Source: Saccharomonospora piscinae
GTDB taxonomy: Bacteria > Actinomycetota > Actinomycetes > Mycobacteriales > Pseudonocardiaceae
Assembly: GCF_005862235.1 (NCBI RefSeq)
Contig: NZ_VCEK01000002.1
Span: 1-64,000, forward strand
Direction of reading: 5' to 3'
Length of the DNA: 64,000 bases
The stretch's first letter is position 1. Each line of letters starts with the position of its first letter. The notes under the pieces are model-generated. The model made no database searches. It was not told the origin of the DNA and saw only the letters and a list, made by a program, of their open reading frames with translations. The translations under genes and the position numbers were made by a program. Positions 35,636-44,145 of this stretch are shown here, one piece after another.

Positions 35636-38167
35636 TTGACCGCCGAGGCCCTGCCCGCCGAGCTGCGGCGCGCGATCGTGCAGATCGCCAGGACGCCGCG
35701 TCTGCTGGTCGCCTGCGACTACGACGGAACGCTGGCGCCCATCACGACGAATCCCGACGAGGCCAGAGCCAGGCCGGAGTCGGTCGGCGCGCTGCGGTCC
35801 CTGGCGTCCCTGCACGAGACCACGTCCGCGGTGATCTCCGGCCGCGCACTGCGTGACCTGGCCATTCTGTCCCGCCTGCCCGCCGAGGTGCATCTCGTCG
35901 GCAGCCACGGCTCCGAGTTCGACATCGGATTCGTTCACGCGCTCGAATCGGACGCCCGCGACCTGCACCGAAAGCTGGAGAGCGAGCTGACCCGCCTCAT
36001 CGACGGTGTCGACGGCGCCACGCTGGAGGTGAAGCCGGCCAGCGTGGCGGTACACGTGCGGCGAGCCGACCGGGACGCCGCACAGCGCGTGGTGAGCGCC
36101 GTACACGACGGCCCCGCCACGTGGGACGGCGTCTCGACCACGGACGGCAAGGAGGTCGTCGAACTCGCGGTCGTGAAGACCGACAAGGGCAGCGCGCTGG
36201 ACACGCTGCGCCACCAGGCCGGCGCCACCGCAGCCGTGTTCGTCGGCGACGACGTCACCGACGAGAAGGCGTTCGCCCGCCTGCACGGCCCCGACCTGGG
36301 CGTGAAGGTCGGCGACGGCGACTCACTCGCCCAGTACCGCATCGACGACACCGAGGACGTCGCGACGGTGCTCGCGTTCCTGCTGGAGGAGCGCCGCGCC
36401 TGGCTCTACGGGGAGCAGTCGCCGCCCATCGAGCGGCTGTCGATGCTCGCCAGCGAGCGGTCGGTCGCCCTGCTCACCCCGGACGCCAAGCTCACGTGGC
36501 TGTGCCACCCCGGCCCCGACGCGCCCGCCGTGTTCGCCGACCTGCTCGGCGGTGAGGGCGCGGGCCACTTCTCGATCAAGCCGCACCGCAACGGGCTTCC
36601 GCTCGGGCAGCGCTACCTGCCCAACACGATGACGGTGGAGACCCGCTGGTCGCGGCTGCTCGTCACCGACTACTTGGAACCGGAGAGCGCGCCCCATCGC
36701 ACCGACCTCGTGCGGGTCATCAGCGGCGAGGCCACCGCGTCGATCGTGTTCGCGCCCCGGCCCGAGTTCGGCGGCGTCCCCGTGCGGCTGCTGCGGGAGG
36801 AGGACGGCCTCCGGGTGCTGGGGACCTCCGAGCCGTTCGTGCTGCGCTCCCCCGGCGTGCAGTGGGAGATCACGAGCGACGGGCTGCACGACACCGCCAG
36901 CGCGCTGGTGGAGCCCGACCAGGGCAGGCCGGTGGTGCTCGAACTGCGGTGCGGCACCACCGACCTCGGCAGCCACGAGCTGAGCGAACTCGACCGGCGG
37001 TCCAGGGCAGGACGGTACTGGAGCGACTGGGCCACCACGCTGAAACTGCCGCAGGTGGAGCCCGAACTGGTCGCCCGGTCGGCGCTGACCCTGCGCGGGC
37101 TCGCCGACTCCGACACCGGGGGCGTGATGGCCGCCGCCACCACCTCCCTGCCCGAGGAGATCGGCGGGGTCCGCAACTGGGACTACCGCTACTGCTGGAT
37201 CCGCGACGGCGCCATGACGGTGCGCGAACTGGTCTCGCTCGGATCACTCGACGAGGCCGAAGGCTTCCTGCGCTGGCTGCACGGCGTGCTGTCCACGCTC
37301 GCGGGCCCGGAACGGCTGCACCCGCTGTACACGCTGGCCGGAACCCAGCTCGGCGCCGAAGCCGTGATCGACTCGCTGCCCGGCTACAAGGGTTCGCGGC
37401 CGGTGCGCGTCGGCAACCTCGCCAACCACCAGGTGCAGCTCGACGTCTTCGGTCCCGTGGTGGAGCTCGTCATGACGCTCGCCGAGGCGCGGGGCGAGCT
37501 GCGGGACGAGGACTGGCAGATGGTGCGCGCCATGGCCGAGGCCGTGACCCGGCGCTGGTCGGAGCCCGACCACGGCATCTGGGAGGAACGGCACGTCCCG
37601 CGGCACCGCGTGTACTCGCGCGTCATGTGCTGGCTGACGATCGACCGCGCCATCAAGCTCGCCGAGATCTACCAGCGTCCGGTGCCGACCGGCTGGCACG
37701 AACTGCGCGACACGATCGCCACGGACGTGCTCGACCAGGGCTGGAACGACGAGGTGCGCGCCTACACCACCGCCTACGACGGCACGGACCTCGACGCGGC
37801 GTCGCTGTTCGTGGGGCTGTCCGGCCTGCTCGACCCCAACGACGAGCGGTTCCAGTCGACGGTGACCGCCATCGAGGCCGAGCTGCGCAGCGGCTCCACG
37901 GTCTACCGCTACCACAGGGAGGACGGCCTGCCCGGCAACGAGGGCGGCTTCCACCTGTGCGCGGCCTGGATGATCGAGGCGTACCTGCTGACCGGCAGGC
38001 GCACCGAGGCGGAGGAACTGTTCGAACAGCTCGTGGACGCCGCGGGACCGACCGGCCTGCTGCCGGAACAGTACGACCCGGTTGCCGAGCGCTCGCTGGG
38101 CAACCACCCGCAGGCGTACTCGCACATCGGTCTCATCCGCTGCGCACGCCTGCTCTCGGAAGCCTGA
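35636..38167 (+). CDS. otsB: Trehalose-6-phosphate phosphatase fused to a GH15 trehalase-like domain
   Basis: An 843-residue fusion. The N-terminal HAD phosphatase (about residues 1-245) has 'LLVACDYDGTLAPI' (nucleophile Asp in D-x-D-G-T), 'TSAVISGRALRDLA', 'TDKGSALDTLRHQ' and 'VFVGDDVTDEKAF'. The C-terminal part (about 255-843) is a GH15 enzyme with 'VRNWDYRYCWIRDGAMT', the acid 'GIWEERHVPRHRVYSRVMCW' and the base 'GLLPEQYDP'. One half makes trehalose, the other would hydrolyse it or a related alpha-glucoside. AAGGAGG lies 4 nt before TTG 35636; GTG 35633 is too close. It follows otsA by 40 nt on the same strand. Confidence 0.88.
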   Translation: MTAEALPAELRRAIVQIARTPRLLVACDYDGTLAPITTNPDEARARPESVGALRSLASLHETTSAVISGRALRDLAILSRLPAEVHLVGSHGSEFDIGFVHALESDARDLHRKLESELTRLIDGVDGATLEVKPASVAVHVRRADRDAAQRVVSAVHDGPATWDGVSTTDGKEVVELAVVKTDKGSALDTLRHQAGATAAVFVGDDVTDEKAFARLHGPDLGVKVGDGDSLAQYRIDDTEDVATVLAFLLEERRAWLYGEQSPPIERLSMLASERSVALLTPDAKLTWLCHPGPDAPAVFADLLGGEGAGHFSIKPHRNGLPLGQRYLPNTMTVETRWSRLLVTDYLEPESAPHRTDLVRVISGEATASIVFAPRPEFGGVPVRLLREEDGLRVLGTSEPFVLRSPGVQWEITSDGLHDTASALVEPDQGRPVVLELRCGTTDLGSHELSELDRRSRAGRYWSDWATTLKLPQVEPELVARSALTLRGLADSDTGGVMAAATTSLPEEIGGVRNWDYRYCWIRDGAMTVRELVSLGSLDEAEGFLRWLHGVLSTLAGPERLHPLYTLAGTQLGAEAVIDSLPGYKGSRPVRVGNLANHQVQLDVFGPVVELVMTLAEARGELRDEDWQMVRAMAEAVTRRWSEPDHGIWEERHVPRHRVYSRVMCWLTIDRAIKLAEIYQRPVPTGWHELRDTIATDVLDQGWNDEVRAYTTAYDGTDLDAASLFVGLSGLLDPNDERFQSTVTAIEAELRSGSTVYRYHREDGLPGNEGGFHLCAAWMIEAYLLTGRRTEAEELFEQLVDAAGPTGLLPEQYDPVAERSLGNHPQAYSHIGLIRCARLLSEA

Positions 38168-38190
38168 GGGTCACCGCGCCCTGTGCCGGG

Positions 38191-38277
38191 GTGCCGCGAA
38201 GGCCACCCTCGCTGCACAGGGCGCAGTGAAGGCCACCCTCGCTGCGTCTGACGCAGTGAAGGTGGCCTTCGCGGCAC
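38191..38277. repeat. Family B palindromic repeat, copy 1 (convergent gene ends)
   Basis: GTGCCGCGAAGGCCACC (38191-38207) and GGTGGCCTTCGCGGCAC (38261-38277) are perfect 17-bp inverted arms. Between them lies a second GAAGGCCACCCTCGCTGC copy and CTGCGTCTGACGCAG, a further inverted repeat. It separates the convergent otsB and nuclease-like genes, so it may act as a bidirectional terminator. Confidence 0.9.
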
Positions 38278-38292
38278 CAATCCCACGCGCGG

Positions 38293-39249
38293 TCACGGCT
38301 CGGCGGCGATGGTCACCGGCGGCCGGGGCCGGGTCGCCGCCATGCGATACGCCGCATCGAGTTCGTCGATCACCGCCGCCCGGTCCGCCAGTAGCCGTGA
38401 CGGCAGCGTCTGGACCACGACCACGCCGTTCCGCGCGTAGCGGCTGTTCCTGGCGAGCGTCTTCGCATAGTCTGCGCGGTCGAAGTGGAACTCCACGGAA
38501 TCGATCTCCCAAGCGAGGCCGACGTCGTCCCACCACGCATCCGGGCGTCCGACGTACTGGGAGTCGCTGCCGAGCAGCCGGGCGTTCCAGTGGCTCGGCG
38601 CGACCCCGAGGTGTCGCGACAACCGGCGACCATGCACTTCGGCGACCGACCGGAGGCCGTCGACCTGGGCGAGCACCCGACGCGGCAGGGCACTCCCGCG
38701 CTGGGAACCCTTCGCCAGTTCGTCTCGAAGTTCCGCGACCGAGCATTTGCCCCGCTGCATCGCCTCGACCAGGCATGCGGCGACGACGTCCCGTTCGCGA
38801 AGGCGCCGCACCGCGTCGAGCACCGCGCGCTGCGGCGGCGCCAGCGGGAGCCCCTGCCGTGACAGTGGCCGTGGCAGACGATGCGTCCGCTCGACCACGA
38901 CGAACCCGCAGCTGGTCATCTCGCGTGCGTGCGGGACCAACACATGCACCGAGTGGTCGTCCACCTCAAGCCGCATACCCAGTCGCCGGCACGCCTCGAC
39001 CCCCGTCACCACAGCGTTCGGCCCCGCGTGCAACAGCGCGGCCGTCACCTTCTGCAGCTGATCGGGTGGAGCGTTCTGCAGCACGACGATGCCGGGCAGG
39101 AGACGTCGCCACGGCCCTCCCGGTTGGCAACGGCGGTACACCGTCGCGCTGTCCATTCCCCCGGCCACGAGCGTCGCCACCCTCACGACGCCGCGGCGGC
39201 TCCGCTGCCGAAGAAGCTCCGAGTGATCGTCCCACCGTCCTCTGGTCAT
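38293..39249 (-). CDS. AbiEi-like HTH protein with a PD-(D/E)xK-like C-terminus
   Basis: A 318-residue protein. The N-terminal part resembles the AbiEi-antitoxin-type winged helix ('VRVATLVAGGMDSATVYRRC', residues 22-41, then 'WRRLLPGIVVLQNAP'). The C-terminal part has 'GRPDAWWDDVGLAWEIDSVEFH' segments (near 250-270), a P-D-x9-E-x-D arrangement like DUF559/Vsr-type nucleases, followed by 'VVVVQTLPSRLLAD'. Such stand-alone proteins are common in actinobacteria; function unproven. No AbiEii toxin gene is adjacent. A family B element lies on each side of the gene. Confidence 0.7.
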   Translation of the reverse strand: MTRGRWDDHSELLRQRSRRGVVRVATLVAGGMDSATVYRRCQPGGPWRRLLPGIVVLQNAPPDQLQKVTAALLHAGPNAVVTGVEACRRLGMRLEVDDHSVHVLVPHAREMTSCGFVVVERTHRLPRPLSRQGLPLAPPQRAVLDAVRRLRERDVVAACLVEAMQRGKCSVAELRDELAKGSQRGSALPRRVLAQVDGLRSVAEVHGRRLSRHLGVAPSHWNARLLGSDSQYVGRPDAWWDDVGLAWEIDSVEFHFDRADYAKTLARNSRYARNGVVVVQTLPSRLLADRAAVIDELDAAYRMAATRPRPPVTIAAEP

Positions 39250-39335
39250 GCGGCAAGCTTCGCCGTGGTCGCAGGACGAGGGAATCCCGAACTGCGCAGC
39301 CTGTGGACAACTCTGCCCCTGTGGACAACTGGGAT

Positions 39336-39420
39336 GCAGTGAAGGCCACCCTCGCTGCGTCTGGCGCAATCAGGGTGGCCTTCACTGCGTCTCGCGCAGC
39401 GAAGGTGGCCTTCGCGGCAC
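39336..39420. repeat. Family B palindromic repeat, copy 2
   Basis: GCAGTGAAGGCCACCCT (39336-39352) and AGGGTGGCCTTCACTGC (39372-39388) are perfect 17-bp inverted arms, followed by a further GAAGGTGGCCTTCGCGGCAC (39401-39420) identical to the end of copy 1. It lies between the nuclease-like gene and the 3' end of radA. Confidence 0.9.
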
Positions 39421-39430
39421 CGCCCGCGGC

Positions 39431-40798
39431 TCAGCGGTACTTCGCCGCCAGGACTTCCAAGGCTTCGGCGAGGCTGGCGACCTCCATCGTCTTGATGCCG
39501 TCGGGCAGCGGCCCGGCATCGGGCGGCACGAACGCGTGCGTGAAACCCAGCCTCGCCGCCTCGGCCAGCCGCCTGCCGACCCCGGTCACCCGGCGTACCT
39601 CACCGGCCAGGCCCACCTCGCCGATCGCCACCAGCCTCGGCGACAGCGCCGTCTCGTACGCGGCCGACCACACCGCCAGCGCGACGGCCAGGTCCACGGC
39701 CGGTTCGGTGACCTTCATTCCCCCGACCGTGGCGGTGTACACGTCCTTGCCGCCGAGCGGGTTGCGGGTGCGTTTCTCCAGCACCGCCAGCACCATGCTC
39801 ACCCGCGCCGAGTCGAGGCCGCTCACCGCCCGTCGCGGCTGCGGCAGCGCCGAGTCGGCCACCAGCGCCTGGACCTCACACAGCAGCGGCCGCTTGCCCT
39901 CCACGGTCACCGCGACCGCCGTGCCCGGCACGGCCTCGGCATGCCGGTTCAGAAACAGCCCCGACGGGTCGGGCACACCCTCGATCCCGTCGTCGCGCAG
40001 TTCGAAGCAGCCGATCTCGTCGGCCGCGCCGAACCGGTTCTTGACACCCCGCACCATGCGCAGCGTGGAGTGCTTGTCGCCCTCGAAGTGCAGGACGACG
40101 TCCACGAGGTGTTCCAGCACCCTCGGGCCCGCGACCGAGCCCTCCTTGGTGACGTGCCCGACCAGTACCACGGGCAGCCCCCGGTCCTTGGCGAGCGCGA
40201 CCAGCGCCGCCGCCACCGCTCGCACCTGCGTCACGCCCCCCGGCGCTCCCTCGGCCTGGGGCGACGACATCGTCTGCACGGAGTCCACGATCAGCAGGCC
40301 GGGTTTGACGTCGTCGACATGCCCGAACACGGCGGACAGGTCGCTCTCGGCGGCGAGGTACATCGCCTCGTGGACGTTGCCGGTCCGTTCGGCCCGCAGC
40401 CGCACCTGCCCCGCGGACTCCTCGCCGGTCACGTACAGCGCCGCCCCCGAGGCACCACGGCCCTCCGCCCACTGGTAGGCGACCTCCAGCAACAGCGTGG
40501 ACTTGCCGACCCCGGGTTCGCCCGCGAGCAACACCACGACCCCGGGAACGAGGCCGCCACCGAGCACCCGGTCGAGCTCGGAAACGCCCGTGGCGCGGGC
40601 GCGGGAGGTCTCGATGTCGACGTCGGCGATGGGACGGGCCGGCGAGCTGGGCGCCCCCGCGGCGACCTTCGCGATCGGAGCGCGCGAGTCGGCGCGCTCC
40701 TCCATCGTTCCCCACGCCTGGCACTCGGGGCAGCGGCCGCGCCACTTCGCGACTTCACAGCCGCACTCGGCACAGCGATAGGTCGAACCTTTGGCCAC
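39431..40798 (-). CDS. radA: DNA repair protein RadA (Sms)
   Basis: A 455-residue RecA-like branch-migration protein. It has the N-terminal zinc finger 'CAECGCEVAKWRGRCPECQAW' (four Cys), Walker A 'GEPGVGKSTLLL' (near residue 92), the RadA motif 'KNRFGAADEIG' (near 250), and a Lon-like C-terminal domain ('YTATVGGMKVTEPAVDLAVA', near 355). The start is GTG at 40798. It is downstream of an lpqE-like gene, as in mycobacteria. In M. tuberculosis disA follows radA; here that position is taken by a repeat and the nuclease-like gene. Confidence 0.96.
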   Translation of the reverse strand: MAKGSTYRCAECGCEVAKWRGRCPECQAWGTMEERADSRAPIAKVAAGAPSSPARPIADVDIETSRARATGVSELDRVLGGGLVPGVVVLLAGEPGVGKSTLLLEVAYQWAEGRGASGAALYVTGEESAGQVRLRAERTGNVHEAMYLAAESDLSAVFGHVDDVKPGLLIVDSVQTMSSPQAEGAPGGVTQVRAVAAALVALAKDRGLPVVLVGHVTKEGSVAGPRVLEHLVDVVLHFEGDKHSTLRMVRGVKNRFGAADEIGCFELRDDGIEGVPDPSGLFLNRHAEAVPGTAVAVTVEGKRPLLCEVQALVADSALPQPRRAVSGLDSARVSMVLAVLEKRTRNPLGGKDVYTATVGGMKVTEPAVDLAVALAVWSAAYETALSPRLVAIGEVGLAGEVRRVTGVGRRLAEAARLGFTHAFVPPDAGPLPDGIKTMEVASLAEALEVLAAKYR

Positions 40799-40848
40799 CC
40801 GCCGACGCTAACGCCGGCCACCGACAGTCCGCGCGCCGCCCGGCGGCG

Positions 40849-41481
40849 TCAGTGACCGCCGCCGTGCCCCTCGGGCTCGTTCGGGTTCGACCTCGGGTCG
40901 TCGGGTGCGGTCACCGGCACATCGAACGTCACGGAACCGGCGTCGCGGAACGTGAGAGTGAGCTGCACCATCTGCCCGGGACGGAGCTGCCGCTTGAGGC
41001 CCTCCAGGGTGAGCTGGCCCCGCGTGGGGTCGTCGGTGCTCAGCTCTCCGGAGGCGGGGTTGAGCACGAGGGTGCGCTGCGCGGGCACCGAACGGGACCC
41101 CTCGATCGCCACGTTGGAGGCGAGATCGGAGCGGGCGGAAACGAGTTCGTCGCCCTCGTAGCCTTCGTTGACGATCCACATGCTGATCTCGGCGTCACTG
41201 TTGACGGGGTACACGGCGGGGGCCAGTCCCTCCGCCTCCTCGGCCTCGTGCTCCTGCTGAGCCTGCTGTGACTGGCCCTGCGAAGCTTCCGGATAGTCGA
41301 TCTCGGCATTGCGGATCGCGATCGTCCCGACACCGACCGAAGTGCCGTTGATGGTCGCCACCTGGGTGTCCGTCTGCGTGATCTGGCCAGCCCCGCAGCC
41401 CGCGACGAGCAACGCGGCGCCGACAGCGACCACGGCCGGACCGGCCGAGCCGACCATCGAGCCCACCATGCGACGTTTCAC
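40849..41481 (-). CDS. LpqE-like lipoprotein
   Basis: A 210-residue exported protein. Signal peptide (residues 1-29) ends at the lipobox 'LLVAGC'. The mature part has 'ATINGTSVGVGTIAIRNAEI' (near 42), 'AEISMWIVNEGYEGDELVSA' (near 96) and 'LTLTFRDAGSVTFDVPV' (near 175), the beta-rich pattern of the LpqE/PCu(A)C-like family, and a Gly/His-rich tail ('EGHGGGH'). Position between radA and carD matches mycobacterial LpqE. The His-rich tail may bind metal (inference). Confidence 0.8.
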   Translation of the reverse strand: MKRRMVGSMVGSAGPAVVAVGAALLVAGCGAGQITQTDTQVATINGTSVGVGTIAIRNAEIDYPEASQGQSQQAQQEHEAEEAEGLAPAVYPVNSDAEISMWIVNEGYEGDELVSARSDLASNVAIEGSRSVPAQRTLVLNPASGELSTDDPTRGQLTLEGLKRQLRPGQMVQLTLTFRDAGSVTFDVPVTAPDDPRSNPNEPEGHGGGH

Positions 41482-41801
41482 TTCCGGTCCCTCCTACTCA
41501 GGGCTGCCCTGGGCATCGACACTATCCCGACCCGCACGCTGGGAATTCACCCGGTGCCCCACGAGTGTGGCGCAGGCGGCACCGGACCACCGAGATCAAC
41601 TAGCGGAATCGTGTCCACAATGGATTACCGGAAACGGCGGGAAAGACCCCGCCGTCACCTGCGTGAGTATGCGAATTACACATTTGTCAACCCCCTCGAC
41701 TCCCCGAATCAGGCCACTGACCTGCGAAGACGAGTCCGGGTGCCTGGTTCGGCACCGAGCGCGCGTGCTAAGCTGGACGCAGCGAAAGGGGCAGAGGACA
41801 C
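41482..41801. promoter_or_regulatory. Divergent lpqE-carD promoter region
   Basis: A 320-bp space between the divergent lpqE-like and carD genes. TAAGCT at 41769-41774 fits a housekeeping -10 element 28 bp before the carD ATG; I see no clear -35 element. GAGGA (41793-41797) serves as the carD ribosome binding site. No convincing gene is present. Confidence 0.35.
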
Positions 41802-42293
41802 ATGGTTTTCAAGGTCGGAGAGACCGTCGTCTACCCGCACCACGGTGCCGCACTCATCGAAGCGATCGAAACCCGCGTGATCAAGGGCGAGGAGAAGCAG
41901 TACCTCGTCCTGAAAGTCGCGCAGGGTGACCTCACGGTTCGCGTCCCCGCTGACAACGCCGAGGTCGTCGGCGTGCGCGACGTCGTCGGCCAGGACGGCT
42001 TGAACCGCGTTTTCGACGTGCTGCGCGCACCCCACACCGACGAGCCGACCAACTGGTCTCGCCGGTACAAGGCCAACCTGGAAAAGCTCGCCTCCGGCGA
42101 CGTCAACAAGGTGGCCGAAGTGGTGCGCGATCTGTGGCGACGGGAGAAAGACCGTGGCCTTTCCGCTGGTGAGAAGCGGATGCTGGCCAAGGCGCGGCAG
42201 ATTCTGGTCAGCGAACTCGCACTCGCCGAGGGCACCGACGAGGGCAAGGCCGAGGTCCTGCTCGACGAGGTGCTGGAAACCGCGGTGGTTTAG
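41802..42293 (+). CDS. carD: CarD-family RNA polymerase-binding regulator
   Basis: A 163-residue essential-type transcription regulator. The N-terminal Tudor-like RNA-polymerase interaction domain is residues 1-55 ('[20 protein letters not shown]'), the C-terminal helical domain has the DNA-contacting Trp ('[17 protein letters not shown]', residues 84-100) and '[16 protein letters not shown]'. CarD stabilises open complexes and tunes rRNA transcription. The stop is TAG at 42291, after which the same reading frame continues straight into ispD. Confidence 0.96.
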   Translation: MVFKVGETVVYPHHGAALIEAIETRVIKGEEKQYLVLKVAQGDLTVRVPADNAEVVGVRDVVGQDGLNRVFDVLRAPHTDEPTNWSRRYKANLEKLASGDVNKVAEVVRDLWRREKDRGLSAGEKRMLAKARQILVSELALAEGTDEGKAEVLLDEVLETAVV

Positions 42294-42296
42294 TCG

Positions 42297-43010
42297 CTGC
42301 GCCAGGTCATAGCACTGGTCCCCCTCGGGGACGACGACGTTCCGGACACGGCGGGCGCGCTGGCGCGCGTCAACGGTGTGACACTGCTCGCTCACGCCGT
42401 GCGTCGACTGGTGGACTCGGGTTGCGTCGACCGGATCGTGATAGCCGGTCCACACGCGACACCGTCCGGGCCCGACCTCGGGCTCGACCCGGATTCCGCC
42501 GTGTCCGTACTCGTCACGTCAGGCAATGCGGACCGGATCGAGTCGGCGCGCTGCGCACTGCGTCGCGCCGACCCTCGCCCGTCCGACGTCGTCCTGATAC
42601 ACGATCCGGTACGCCCGTTCACTCCGCCGGAGACGATCCGTGCGGTCGTCGCTGCTGTGCGTGACGGCGCGCCCGTGGCCGTGCCGGTGGAGCCCGTCAC
42701 CGACACCGTCAAGGTGCTCGACGCCAGCGGTGACGTACTCCACACGCTGGACCGCGACCGGCTGCGCCGGGCGCAGTCGCCGCGCGGGTTCTCCGCCGCG
42801 CTGCTGGACCACGCGGACCTGAGCGAGGTGTTCTTACTCACCGGCGCCGCGGCGAGCGCGTGCCCGGTACCGGGACATCCGCACGGGATGCGCGTGAGCA
42901 CCCCCTACGAACGCACGGTCGCCGAGGCCGTGTTCGCGCAAGCCGGGGAGAGGGACGGCGATGAGAATCGGTCAGGGAGTCGACGTTCACCCCATCGAGC
43001 CGGGGCGTGA
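42297..43010 (+). CDS. ispD: 2-C-methyl-D-erythritol 4-phosphate cytidylyltransferase IspD (start unclear)
   Basis: IspD transfers CMP to methylerythritol phosphate in the MEP isoprenoid pathway. '[20 protein letters not shown]', '[20 protein letters not shown]', '[12 protein letters not shown]' and '[13 protein letters not shown]' are typical. Homologues begin with a strand like 'VIALVP', and '[16 protein letters not shown]' is encoded here from 42303, but no ATG, GTG or TTG occurs between the carD stop and GTG 42378. I set the start at CTG 42297 on homology; GTG 42378 would remove the first strand. The usual glycine-rich AAGxGxR loop is absent, and Asp-rich 'GDDDVPD' takes its place. The 3' end overlaps ispF by 50 bp. 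Confidence 0.75.
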   Translation: MRQVIALVPLGDDDVPDTAGALARVNGVTLLAHAVRRLVDSGCVDRIVIAGPHATPSGPDLGLDPDSAVSVLVTSGNADRIESARCALRRADPRPSDVVLIHDPVRPFTPPETIRAVVAAVRDGAPVAVPVEPVTDTVKVLDASGDVLHTLDRDRLRRAQSPRGFSAALLDHADLSEVFLLTGAAASACPVPGHPHGMRVSTPYERTVAEAVFAQAGERDGDENRSGSRRSPHRAGA

Positions 43011-43425
43011 GTGCTGGCTCGCCGGCTTGGAATGGCCCGGCGCCGATGGCTGCTCCGGACACTCGGACGGTGACGTCGCGGCACACGCCCTGTGTGACGC
43101 CCTGCTGTCGGCCGCCGGGCTCGGCGACCTCGGCGCCGTCTTCGGCACGGGAGACAGCCGATGGGCGGGCGCCCACGGCGCCGAACTGCTCACCGAGGTC
43201 CGCCGCCGCATCACCGCGGCCGGGTACCGCGTGAACAACGCGGTGGTCCAGGTCGTCGGCAACCGGCCCAAGATCGGCACACGGCGCGACGAGGCACAGC
43301 GCGTGCTCTCCGAGGCGGCGGGCGGCCCCGTTTCGGTCTCGGCGACCACCACCGACGGACTCGGTCTGACCGGGCGTGGTGAGGGTGTGGCGGCCATCGC
43401 GACGGCACTGCTCCTGCCCCGGTGA
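42961..43425 (+). CDS. ispF: 2-C-methyl-D-erythritol 2,4-cyclodiphosphate synthase IspF
   Basis: A 154-residue MEP-pathway enzyme, next step after IspD/IspE. '[12 protein letters not shown]' (Asp and His zinc ligands, residues 5-14), '[21 protein letters not shown]' (near 34-55), 'DLGAVFG' and '[20 protein letters not shown]' (near 125) are diagnostic. It overlaps the end of ispD. Confidence 0.95.
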   Translation: MRIGQGVDVHPIEPGRECWLAGLEWPGADGCSGHSDGDVAAHALCDALLSAAGLGDLGAVFGTGDSRWAGAHGAELLTEVRRRITAAGYRVNNAVVQVVGNRPKIGTRRDEAQRVLSEAAGGPVSVSATTTDGLGLTGRGEGVAAIATALLLPR

Positions 43426-43441
43426 CCGGTAGCGTGGCCCC

Positions 43442-44128
43442 GTGACGATCAAGGCGGTGCTCTTCGACTTCTCCGGCACACTGTTCCGGCTCGAACACGA
43501 TCCGAGCTGGCTGGCCGATCTCACCGATCACCGGGGCGAGACCTTCGACGTCGAGGCCAGGGCCGAGTTGATGCGGCGCATGACGGCGCCGGTGACGCTG
43601 AGCGTGGATCTGGACGACGAGCACCTCCACGCATGGCACCACCGCGACCTCGATCCCGCCCTGCACCGCACCGTGTACCTGGAGGTGTTGCGGCAGTCGG
43701 GCATCCCGCACCGACAGCAGGCGGAGTCCCTGTATGGCAGGCTCGTCGATCCGGCGTCGTGGACGCCGTATCCCGACACCGCCGAGGTACTGCGACGGGT
43801 CTCGGGCGCGGGACTCGCTGTGGGCGTGCTGAGCAACATCGCGTTCGACATCCGGCCCGCCTTCACCAGGCTCGGCCTCGACCGGCACGTGGACGACTTC
43901 GTCCTCTCCTACGAGGTCGGCGCCATCAAGCCCGACCCGGCGATGTTCCGGCTCGCGCTCGACCGCCTCGGTGTGGCCCCCGGCAACGCACTCATGGTCG
44001 GCGACAGCGAGGAGGCCGACGGTGGGGCCCGCGCGCTGGGGTGCGCGTTCGCGCTGGTGGAGCCGTCACCGACGGCGACGCGCACGGACGGGCTGCTGAC
44101 CGCCCTGCGCGAGCATTCCGTGCTCTGA
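43442..44128 (+). CDS. HAD-superfamily hydrolase
   Basis: A 228-residue HAD-like enzyme. '[14 protein letters not shown]' (residues 5-18) has the nucleophile Asp, but the usual second Asp (DxD) is Ser (D-F-S-G-T). Other motifs: '[12 protein letters not shown]' (motif II, near 125), '[14 protein letters not shown]' (motif III Lys, near 160) and '[16 protein letters not shown]' (motif IV, near 183). A DxSGT first motif occurs in some HAD hydrolases, but the substrate cannot be predicted. It sits between ispF and cysS. Confidence 0.82.
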   Translation: MTIKAVLFDFSGTLFRLEHDPSWLADLTDHRGETFDVEARAELMRRMTAPVTLSVDLDDEHLHAWHHRDLDPALHRTVYLEVLRQSGIPHRQQAESLYGRLVDPASWTPYPDTAEVLRRVSGAGLAVGVLSNIAFDIRPAFTRLGLDRHVDDFVLSYEVGAIKPDPAMFRLALDRLGVAPGNALMVGDSEEADGGARALGCAFALVEPSPTATRTDGLLTALREHSVL

Positions 44129-44145
44129 CCCGTACCATTTGCGAC

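Noticed and set aside
38171-39420. Insertion sequence or integron flanked by family B repeats
   Set aside because: No transposase or integrase is present, the two flanking elements differ in structure, and no target duplication is visible.
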